Source: CAVVNC01 sp963750015
Lineage (GTDB): Bacteria; Desulfobacterota; Syntrophorhabdia; Syntrophorhabdales; WCHB1-27
DNA: 64,000 nt
NCBI GenBank assembly: GCA_963750015.1
Contig: CAVVPU010000053.1
Span: 1 to 64,000, forward strand
Direction of reading: 5' to 3'
Shown: piece by piece, positions 57,800 through 64,000 of the stretch
How the letters are laid out: each line of letters opens with the position of its first letter
Position numbering within the stretch: the stretch's first letter is position 1
Made by a program: the position numbers and the translations under genes
Notes under the pieces: model-generated
What the model was told of the DNA's origin: nothing
Seen by the model: the letters and a program-made list of their open reading frames with translations, nothing else
Databases searched by the model: none

Positions 57800-58260
57800 C
57801 CGGAAGGACCGATGGACGAGAAGAACAAGCGCGAAACTCGAACCGCGAATCGCGAAAGTTAATATAAAAGAGCGAACGACCACCCTCACCCTACCCTCTC
57901 CCCTCATTAAAGGCGAGGGGAAAAATGGCATCCCTTTGGAATGTTTCTTTTGGCGGCCTCTATGGGCCGCCGCCCTTATTCAATTGGTGCTGGTGTGTGC
58001 ATCCTATGAAGGCCGGAGCCGCGGGCTTTTGGAGATACGGCGACCCGTGTCACCGGCCGGTCGGCTGGGAGGGATCGTGAGGTGTGGATGCAATTTGAGC
58101 CTTGCTGCCCGGATGGCGTACTAAATGTACGTCGGAGGGCGCATGGCGAAAAGTGCGCCGCCGGGTGCCCGCTTGCGGGCGGCACGATTCCTCCCAGCCG
58201 ACCGGCCACACCCCGTGCCCTCTCTTGCCTTTGCCTTTGCCCTTGCCTCTTTTGCTTCTG
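57800..58260. repeat. R2 repeat, copy e (hairpin core 58055-58207)
   Basis: The leader segment (ACTCGAACCGCGAATCGCG; CCCTCACCCTACCCTCTCCC) is as in copy b. The body starts GGCGGCCTCTATGGGCCGCC at 57952. The core arms (58055-58079 and 58183-58207, GGCCGGTCGGCTGGGAGGG and complement) form the longest stem of the family, 25 pairs with one G-U. The inner stem GCGTACTAAATGTACGT has its own variation. A TTGCCTTTGCC tract follows, 45 bp before the next gene. Confidence 0.85.
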
Positions 58261-58305
58261 CGCCTCCCGCCTCTTTGCCTCCCGCATTGACTTCCGGGAG
58301 ACGAT

Positions 58306-59409
58306 GTGGAAAAATTGAGTATGGACGAGATCATTCAAGCTATCTTGGAGGGTAAGGAGCCAAATCAGCCGCTCGACCGTATCTTGGCTCTGCCCCGATC
58401 CGAACAGGAGGAGCTGATCCGGCGTCTGGGCACGCTCAAGAGCCCGCTGGCGGGGGCATTCCTCTCGACCCTCTATCCGCGCCTTTCAGACAAGGTGCTC
58501 CAGAAGCTCGCCAAGAAGGCCATCTTTCACCTTAAGACACTCGGCATAGCCGTGGAAGAGCCGAAAGTCGCCGGAGAATCCGCTCTAAAACCGATAGACA
58601 CCTCCCGGGAGGCGATGGGTCTCCTGTCGAATTACGACGGGGAATCGCTGAGGGTCATCCTTGCGGCAGTGGAGCTGAAGAAAAACCAGTTTCTCTTCTC
58701 CCACGCCATCAGCCATTTCAGCAACGGCCTCGTCGACCTGCAGAGCATGGCCGTCAGCAGGCCCCAGCTCGAGGAGCTTACCCGGGACTATGTGGCGAGA
58801 ACCAAGACTCCCATCCTGTTGACCGAGATATCGCCGCTCTACGCCGGATATTTGATCGAGGAGGCTGCCTCTGTCTCGGGGCACGATACGGAAGACGCCA
58901 GGTCCCTAAACCGAATGCTCTCATCGGCCAAAGGGAATGCAAGGAAACCGGCCGATATCTATCTCTTCGAGACAGAAGCCGACCTCGTGCCGGCCCCATC
59001 AGAGGCAGTGCTGGGGGACGAGCTTTTCAAGCCGTTCACCCTCGATTGGCGGGGGATCGAAGAAGACCGGAAAAGGTTGAACGACGCTATCAACCCCGGG
59101 ATCGTCCTTCCCCCTTCGGCGATCCTGGAAAGGAAAACCGATTTCTTCGTGGAACTCGTCAAGAAAGGGCAAATCCAGCCCGTATTGCCCGCCTTCAAAA
59201 GGATGCTCGAGGATTCGGCCTATCTCTTCTTCTGTCTCAAGGAGCTGCCCCTCTATGCAGGCATCATGAGTCTCCTCAAGGCGCCCGACGGCGTCGAGGC
59301 GGCCCTGACCTATTTCCTCGACAAGGCCCTTACGGAAAAGGAGAAGAAAGAAGAGCAGCACCAGCAGCCGGGCCTCATCGTCGATCCCTATTCCCTCGGC
59401 CGCCGTTAG
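58306..59409 (+). CDS. Hypothetical protein, 367 residues
   Basis: GTG 58306 with GGGAG 5 nt upstream (ATG 58321 is the alternative). The soluble, mostly helical protein starts MEKLSMDEIIQAILEGKEPNQPLDRILALPRSEQEELIRRLG. It contains DTSREAMGLLSNYDGESLRVILAAVELKKNQFLFSHAISHFSNGLVDLQ and ends in a charged tail EKEKKEEQHQQPG. No catalytic motif or known domain was recognised. It is 19 bp upstream of rlmE, so the pair is probably an operon, which hints at an RNA or translation link without showing one. Confidence 0.75.
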   Translation: MEKLSMDEIIQAILEGKEPNQPLDRILALPRSEQEELIRRLGTLKSPLAGAFLSTLYPRLSDKVLQKLAKKAIFHLKTLGIAVEEPKVAGESALKPIDTSREAMGLLSNYDGESLRVILAAVELKKNQFLFSHAISHFSNGLVDLQSMAVSRPQLEELTRDYVARTKTPILLTEISPLYAGYLIEEAASVSGHDTEDARSLNRMLSSAKGNARKPADIYLFETEADLVPAPSEAVLGDELFKPFTLDWRGIEEDRKRLNDAINPGIVLPPSAILERKTDFFVELVKKGQIQPVLPAFKRMLEDSAYLFFCLKELPLYAGIMSLLKAPDGVEAALTYFLDKALTEKEKKEEQHQQPGLIVDPYSLGRR

Positions 59410-59428
59410 ATCCGGATATTTAAGGACC

Positions 59429-60022
59429 ATGCCCCGCTACGTCGTCAAAGATACCTTTTACAAGAAAGCGAAAAAAGAGGGGTTCCGGGCGAGAAGCGCC
59501 TATAAGCTGGAAGAGGTGCAGCAGAAATACCGGCTCATAAGGCCCGGCGACCGGCTGCTCGATCTGGGGGCCGCGCCCGGCGGCTGGCTCCAGGTCGAAT
59601 CGCGCCTCGTCGGGAACGGGGGGCTCGTGGTCGGTCTCGATATCCTTCCCGTGGCGCCCCTGGCGTTTCCGAATGTGCGTGTCCGGCAGAACGACATAAG
59701 GGACCTCTCTGTCGCCGAATTCCTCGCAGAGCTTGCCATCCCCTCATTCGACGTGGTCACCTCCGACATAGCCCCCAACCTTTCGGGCATAAAGGATGTC
59801 GACCGGGCGAACACGATGGAGCTTTACGTGACAATGACACGGGTCGTCAAAGAAGGGCTGAGACAAGGCGGCAATTTCCTCATCAAGGTCTTCGTGAGCC
59901 CGGACTTCAAGGACATAACCTCGGATTTGAAAGGTCTTTTCTCGAGGGTGGCGTCATTCAAGCCGAAGGCTTCCAGGGACGTAAGCGCCGAGACGTACCT
60001 CGTCTGCATGGGGAAGCGCTAG
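59429..60022 (+). CDS. rlmE: 23S rRNA (uridine-2'-O-)-methyltransferase RlmE/FtsJ
   Basis: 197 residues. FRARSAYKLEEVQQKYRLIRPGDRLLDLGAAPGGWLQV holds the catalytic Lys and the SAM-binding GAAPGGW loop; VVTSDIAPNLSGI supplies Asp, GGNFLIKVF the second Lys and SAETYLVC the Glu of the K-D-K-E tetrad. It methylates U2552 of 23S rRNA (E. coli numbering) during 50S assembly. Complete and of normal length. Confidence 0.95.
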   Translation: MPRYVVKDTFYKKAKKEGFRARSAYKLEEVQQKYRLIRPGDRLLDLGAAPGGWLQVESRLVGNGGLVVGLDILPVAPLAFPNVRVRQNDIRDLSVAEFLAELAIPSFDVVTSDIAPNLSGIKDVDRANTMELYVTMTRVVKEGLRQGGNFLIKVFVSPDFKDITSDLKGLFSRVASFKPKASRDVSAETYLVCMGKR

Positions 60023-60037
60023 CGGTCGCGCGCCGCC

Positions 60038-60397
60038 TTATTTCCCCATTTCCGCAAGGAGCCTGTCTATATCATCCTGGGAAAGGTTTTCGCTTGCCGA
60101 AGAAGCAGATGCCTCAGCCGGTGCCGAAGAAGCAGAGGGAGGATCGACAGGCGCATCAGCCCACAGGGCGTCGAGGTCAGCCTGGGACATGCCGCCCGAT
60201 GGGGACTCTTTCGCCTTGGCGGGCTCAGGCTCGCCTAAGCCGCCGAGATCGGCCCAGAGGGCATCGAGGTCAGCCTGAGATACGCCGGCAGATGCGGCCG
60301 GCTCCTCCTTTTTCGCGGGTGCCGGTGCCTCGTCCTGCCCTTCCGATAATGAACCCCATAACGCGTCGAGGTCAGCCTGCGATATCGATTCAGCCAT
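60038..60397 (-). CDS. Protein with four FliM-like SQxDLDxLW/L motifs
   Basis: 119 residues from ATG 60397. Four copies of one short motif: ISQADLDALW (5-14), VSQADLDALW (39-48), MSQADLDALW (70-79) and LSQDDIDRLL (105-114), joined by Ala/Pro/Ser/Glu-rich linkers of 20-26 residues. The motif is very close to the N-terminal S-Q-x-E-I-D-A-L-L of the flagellar switch protein FliM, which binds phosphorylated CheY. The linkers look disordered. A multivalent binding partner for CheY-like proteins is plausible, but no experiment or neighbour proves it. Confidence 0.7.
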   Translation of the reverse strand: MAESISQADLDALWGSLSEGQDEAPAPAKKEEPAASAGVSQADLDALWADLGGLGEPEPAKAKESPSGGMSQADLDALWADAPVDPPSASSAPAEASASSASENLSQDDIDRLLAEMGK

Positions 60398-60628
60398 TCT
60401 CTCTTTCCGAGAAGCGGTTGTCGCGGGGCCATCGCCCCGTCCTAATAATGATCGCCCATTAGCCTAAAGACTTAACCGTATCGCCCTTCGTCACGTCCAT
60501 ACATTCCCGAACTTCCGCCAGTGCCTTTGTCCGGCTCTTACTACATTTATGAGTCGTCCGGAAATACAGGCTAGGTGTTTTGCTAGGTGCAATTCGTCAT
60601 ATTTTGTGCTACTTTGTTATCGGCGTCT

Positions 60629-60724
60629 GATAAAGCCAAACCATCCGCGAGGATGGGACGGAAAGCCAACGGGTCTCAAGATCGCGCAAGCGGTCTCCTC
60701 CCTTGGAGATGGCCGGGCCGCCAG
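60629..60724 (+). ncRNA. Cyclic di-GMP-I (GEMM) riboswitch, no adjacent gene
   Basis: GCCAAACC, stem ATCC with GCGA loop, GGATGGGACGGAAAGCC, then GGGTCTC..GGAGATGGCCGGGCCGCC match the GEMM-I fold. The first stem differs from the other riboswitch in this window (ATCC/GGAT for GCCC/GGGT) but still pairs. The base equivalent to Vc2 position 20 appears to be G, as expected for c-di-GMP. No plausible short gene follows before glgP at 61113; a long perfect hairpin (60735-60779) comes first. Confidence 0.85.
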
Positions 60725-60734
60725 TAGAAACGTC

Positions 60735-60779
60735 GAATGAACTACCCCGCAGCGCAGCATGCTGCGGGGTAGTTCATTC
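60735..60779. repeat. Perfect 19-bp-stem inverted repeat behind the riboswitch
   Basis: GAATGAACTACCCCGCAGC (60735-60753) and its exact complement (60761-60779) around a 7-nt loop. No T run follows, so it is not a typical terminator; it resembles REP-type palindromes. A second small hairpin GGATGGGCTTTCGCCCATCC follows at about 60838-60857. Confidence 0.85.
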
Positions 60780-61112
60780 TCCGGGAGGTATTTTGGGGAC
60801 ACAAAACCCGAAACCCCGCAGAGGTTCGTGTCACACGGATGGGCTTTCGCCCATCCCGATAAAGCCCCTTCCCGGCCCCTATCGATTAAGACATATGGTC
60901 AGCGGCCGAAAATAGTGGTAATATGTCGATTGGTCCTGCGTTTGAGCACAGCCTATGCTGACGATAAGGCTTCTCTCCTGCCCTTCGGGGCGCTTTACCA
61001 CGATATCGCCTCTTTGCCTTCTTTCTCGATCCGGGCCTATCGGTCATGGGCGTTTATCCCGGTTCTTGCGGACCACAGAACCATACGATGCGAGCAATAA
61101 AGGAGCAGACGC

Positions 61113-62870
61113 GTGAACGACAGGAAGCGAATTGCATACTTTTCCATGGAAATTGCAGTGGATCCCAGCGTCCCGACTTACAGCGGAGGGCTTGGCATTC
61201 TCGCCGGGGACACGATACGGGCCGCTGCCGACCTTGCGGTCCCCATGGTGGCGGTTACTCTTCTTTATCGGAAAGGCTATTTCAACCAGGTTCTCGACGC
61301 CAACGGTTGGCAGCACGAGCAGCCGGTGCAGTGGGCCGTGGAAGACCTGTTTACTGAGATGCCCGTGAGGGTTGAGGGCTCCATGGGGAGTGAATCTTTT
61401 AGCGCACGTGCCTGGCAGTATGATGTGACGGGCGTAAACGGCTACAAAGTACCCGTGCTCTTCCTCGACGCCGATCTCCCGGAAAATTCACCGTACATCA
61501 GGTCACTGACGGACCACCTGTACGGAGGCGACCAAAGATACCGCTTCTCACAGGAAGTGCTCCTCGGGATATGTGGGGTCAGGCTTCTCAACACTCTCGG
61601 TTATACAGACATCGAACGATTCCATATGAATGAAGGTCACGCGAGCCTTCTTGTCCTTGAGCTTTTGGATATCGAGGCAAAAAAGGCGGGCCGGGTCCAG
61701 CCGAATGTTGAGGACATCCAGCGCGTGCGGGATCAATGCATATTCACCACCCATACGCCGGTTCCCGCAGGACACGATCAATTCCCTTTAAGCCTTGTAG
61801 CGGAAGTGCTGCAAGGCAGCCCCAACATCATGGGCCTTCACGACACGCCTTGTGCCGACGTCTTCAACAAAATCTACGGCCAGGGCATTGAAGGCTTCCA
61901 GATGAATTGCGTCGACCCGGGCACGGTGAAGCTTAACATGACCTACCTCGCCCTCAATTTGAGCCGTTACGTAAACGGAGTCGCCAAGGAGCACGGCAAG
62001 ACGTCCTCCAGCATGTTTGCCGGATATCAGATCGATGCTATCACGAACGGCGTTCACGCCGCCACGTGGGCTTCGCCATCTTTCCAAAAGCTGTATGATG
62101 AACACGTTCAGGGTTGGAGACAGGACAACTTCAGCCTGCGCGCGGCGCTTAGCATCAACGGGAACAAAGTATGGCATGCCCATATGCGCGAGAAAAAGAA
62201 ACTCATCGACTTCGTGAAGGAAACTACGGGCGCGGCGATGGACCCATATGTCTTTACGATAGGCTTTGCCCGCCGGGCGACTCCTTACAAACGGGGAGAT
62301 CTCTTATTTACCGACATCGAAAGGCTGAAGGCTATAGCATCCGCAGTCGGCCGCTTCCAGATCGTCTATGCAGGCAAGGCGCATCCTCACGACAACCAGG
62401 GAAAGGAAATGATCCGGCGCATCGTCCATCTCCAGGAAACCCTGAAGTGGTCAATACCGGTCGTATACCTGCAGAATTACGATTTTGCCCTGGGAAAGAT
62501 GATCACGGCCGGGGTGGATCTGTGGCTGAATACCCCGGAACCGCCCTTAGAGGCATCAGGAACCAGCGGCATGAAAGCCGCCCTGAATGGTGTCCCCAGC
62601 TTGAGCACGATGGACGGGTGGTGGATAGAAGGCCACATAGAAGGCGTCACCGGTTGGGCCATAGGCGAACGGTCGAACGGTACGCAGCATACGGACCGAT
62701 CCCGTGATGCGGACTTACTCTATAACAAGCTCGAAAAGATAATAATACCAATGTTCTATACAAACCGCGACGCCTTTATAGGGGTCATGCGCCACGCCGC
62801 CGCGCTCAACGGGTCCTTTTTCAACACACACAGGATGCTACAGCAGTACGTCTTGGAGGCTTACTTTTGA
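61113..62870 (+). CDS. glgP: Alpha-glucan (glycogen/starch) phosphorylase, GT35
   Basis: 585 residues from GTG 61113 behind AAGGAG. IAYFSMEIAVDPSVPTYSGGLGILAGD, HMNEGHASLL, FTTHTPVPAGHDQFP and the PLP-lysine segment EASGTSGMKAALNGVPSLSTMDGWW identify the short TIGR02094-type phosphorylase. It releases glucose-1-phosphate from alpha-1,4-glucans with inorganic phosphate. No other glycogen genes are adjacent. A c-di-GMP aptamer lies about 390 bp upstream and might act on it. Confidence 0.93.
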   Translation: MNDRKRIAYFSMEIAVDPSVPTYSGGLGILAGDTIRAAADLAVPMVAVTLLYRKGYFNQVLDANGWQHEQPVQWAVEDLFTEMPVRVEGSMGSESFSARAWQYDVTGVNGYKVPVLFLDADLPENSPYIRSLTDHLYGGDQRYRFSQEVLLGICGVRLLNTLGYTDIERFHMNEGHASLLVLELLDIEAKKAGRVQPNVEDIQRVRDQCIFTTHTPVPAGHDQFPLSLVAEVLQGSPNIMGLHDTPCADVFNKIYGQGIEGFQMNCVDPGTVKLNMTYLALNLSRYVNGVAKEHGKTSSSMFAGYQIDAITNGVHAATWASPSFQKLYDEHVQGWRQDNFSLRAALSINGNKVWHAHMREKKKLIDFVKETTGAAMDPYVFTIGFARRATPYKRGDLLFTDIERLKAIASAVGRFQIVYAGKAHPHDNQGKEMIRRIVHLQETLKWSIPVVYLQNYDFALGKMITAGVDLWLNTPEPPLEASGTSGMKAALNGVPSLSTMDGWWIEGHIEGVTGWAIGERSNGTQHTDRSRDADLLYNKLEKIIIPMFYTNRDAFIGVMRHAAALNGSFFNTHRMLQQYVLEAYF

Positions 62871-63001
62871 TGGGCTTTGTCCTATGGATCAGGGGGACGC
62901 CCATCGTCTTGCTTCATCTCTCTCTCGGTTTCGCCGGAGTTTTTTCGCTTTTCTGCTTCGCGGGGGCTGCTTTGCCGGCCGCCGCCCTGTGTTCTCCCCT
63001 G

Positions 63002-63652
63002 TCAGATTTCGGATAAGGCATCGCCCAGCTTTTTTCCGGCTGCCTTGACGCGGGCTACCGTTTCCGGATCATCCTCCCATTTACGGAAAAGCTCCGGCGT
63101 GATGACGAGGGTATGTGCCTTTTCACCCCACTTCCTGTAAGCGCCTCCGATACTGCACTCCTGGTGACGGCCGCAACGGTAACACGGCGGTATTTCCGAT
63201 GTGTATTGTGCTACATCAACAATATTGACCTGGTAAGGAGTGACGGCCCGGCGGAAATCCTCTGCCGCATCATTGGCCTTGACACCAAGGGCCCCAACGA
63301 GGGCCAGAACGAAAGGCTTGTTCTTGATGGGGATCGTGACATGACGAAAAGCCCATAACCGGGAAATGAAAGCCACCATGGTCGCATTGATCGTGCCTGC
63401 AGTGATGGGGCTTCCCAGCACGACGGCATCCGCTTCCTTCACTTTCTGACTGTAAGGCAGTAGATCGTCCTCGACCATGCATAGTTGGGGCTTGGCGCAG
63501 AGCCAGGCGCAGCCTTTGCATGCAGAATAGTTGAGATCATTGAGTTTGACAAATTCGGACTCATATCCGGTTTCTGCCATAATAGCTTTTACCATCCGGT
63601 CTACGTTGGATTCCCGTCCGACCACACCGGAGCTGAAGCCGATAATCTTCAT
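63002..63652 (-). CDS. Flavodoxin-like NAD(P)H:FMN oxidoreductase with Cys clusters
   Basis: 216 residues from ATG 63652 behind GGGAGG. IIGFSSGVVGRESNVDRMVKAIM resembles the FMN phosphate loop of iron-sulfur flavoproteins and NADPH-dependent FMN reductases; ADAVVLGSPITAGTINATMVAFISRL is the second FMN contact. Two Cys groups, CKGCAWLC and CYRCGRHQEC, may hold iron-sulfur clusters, the first at the place typical for iron-sulfur flavoproteins. Likely a redox carrier in anaerobic metabolism. Confidence 0.8.
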   Translation of the reverse strand: MKIIGFSSGVVGRESNVDRMVKAIMAETGYESEFVKLNDLNYSACKGCAWLCAKPQLCMVEDDLLPYSQKVKEADAVVLGSPITAGTINATMVAFISRLWAFRHVTIPIKNKPFVLALVGALGVKANDAAEDFRRAVTPYQVNIVDVAQYTSEIPPCYRCGRHQECSIGGAYRKWGEKAHTLVITPELFRKWEDDPETVARVKAAGKKLGDALSEI

Positions 63653-63804
63653 TTCAGACAACCTCCCTTTTTAATTCATCGATCCCTATCTTCCAGGGGC
63701 CACTAAAAACCGGTCCCCGGAGCGTGAACCTTCCCGAAAGGATACCTTATTTCTTGCCCGTAGCAAAGTCGCCACCATAGGGGCGGCGGCCGGGGCCGAG
63801 GTCT

Positions 63805-64000
63805 TCACTTGAGAGGTCTCACGAATACTTCCAGGCCCTTGACGCTTCCATGGGCGAACTCGGCCATGGTCTCCGCGGCAACGGCCAATCCTTCCCTCAC
63901 GTAGAGCGCATCGATACCAGGAACTGCATAAGAGTAAAAAAGGGCATTGGAGGTATCGTCCCGCACCCTTGTCTTCTCATCCGCACCCTGGCAGAGCACG
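63805..64000 (-). CDS. Unidentified protein, C-terminal part (runs off window)
   Basis: The frame is open from the window edge to a stop at 63805, about 64 residues: ..RVRDDTSNALFYSYAVPGIDALYVREGLAVAAETMAEFAHGSVKGLEVFVRPLK. No family was recognised from this fragment; codon use resembles neighbouring genes. Confidence 0.55.
   Translation of the reverse strand, partial: VLCQGADEKTRVRDDTSNALFYSYAVPGIDALYVREGLAVAAETMAEFAHGSVKGLEVFVRPLK

Noticed and set aside
60703..60915. 70-codon frame after the second riboswitch
   Set aside because: It starts inside the aptamer and runs through the palindrome; no ribosome site and no recognisable protein, so the aptamer is treated as having no adjacent gene.

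Overview
The window looks like a chromosome segment of a GC-rich anaerobic bacterium of the former Deltaproteobacteria (Desulfobacterota), possibly a syntrophic aromatic-degrading lineage. This is inference, from an anaerobic ribonucleotide reductase operon with NrdR-type operators, GEMM-I (cyclic di-GMP) riboswitch aptamers, a VPLPA-CTERM surface protein, a TrpB2-type tryptophan synthase and an aromatic-acid:H+ symporter. No rRNA, phage, insertion sequence or CRISPR array was seen. One tRNA (Arg, CCG) is present.

Layout. 0-7 kb: partial amidohydrolase, aromatic acid transporter, a repeat block, frameshifted alpha/beta hydrolase, nitroreductase, frameshifted ArnT-like glycosyltransferase. 7-14.5 kb: site-2 protease with CBS domains, PRC-barrel/MgtE-N/CBS protein, cation efflux pump, signal peptidase I, MFS exporter, tRNA-Arg. 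14.7-20 kb: dodecin, GT2 glycosyltransferase, aminotransferase, DinB protein, HicBA toxin-antitoxin, then trpB2 behind a leader peptide with three consecutive Trp codons and an attenuator. 20-24.4 kb: rpoD, SatP acetate transporter, small hypotheticals. 24.6-28.5 kb: nrdD, glutaredoxin, nrdG and a stand-alone Cas6-family protein in one reading direction. 28.6-35 kb: riboswitch-controlled VPLPA-CTERM protein, GalT-like protein, cysS-nudix-moeA, an endonuclease-like protein. 36-40.2 kb: decayed sensor kinases beside an intact response regulator. 41-49.7 kb: ICMT-like methyltransferase, LarA-like racemase, CheV, malate/lactate dehydrogenase, tatD-isochorismatase-GerMN-serS. 49.8-58 kb: frameshifted HD/P-loop NTPase, secDF (secD frameshifted), clpB. 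58-64 kb: hypothetical-rlmE, a protein with four FliM-like SQADLDALW motifs, an orphan c-di-GMP aptamer, glycogen phosphorylase, a flavodoxin-like protein and a partial gene.

The most distinctive features are three interspersed intergenic repeat families. R1 is a ~200 bp inverted-repeat element with 27 bp arms inside a ~400 bp composite (4 copies). R2 is a ~250 bp element with a long hairpin whose arms change in compensating fashion between copies (5 copies with the hairpin, one partial, one cleanly lacking the hairpin). R3 is a GC-rich unit, partly in a recent 180 bp tandem duplication. The Cas6-like gene joined to nrdDG and the Trp attenuator in front of trpB2 are the other main points of interest.

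Four otherwise well-preserved genes, including the normally essential secD, are each broken by one apparent single-base deletion, three of them in G runs. Sequencing or assembly indels are therefore a real possibility for those genes; the sensor kinase block at 36-39.7 kb carries many more lesions and looks truly decayed.
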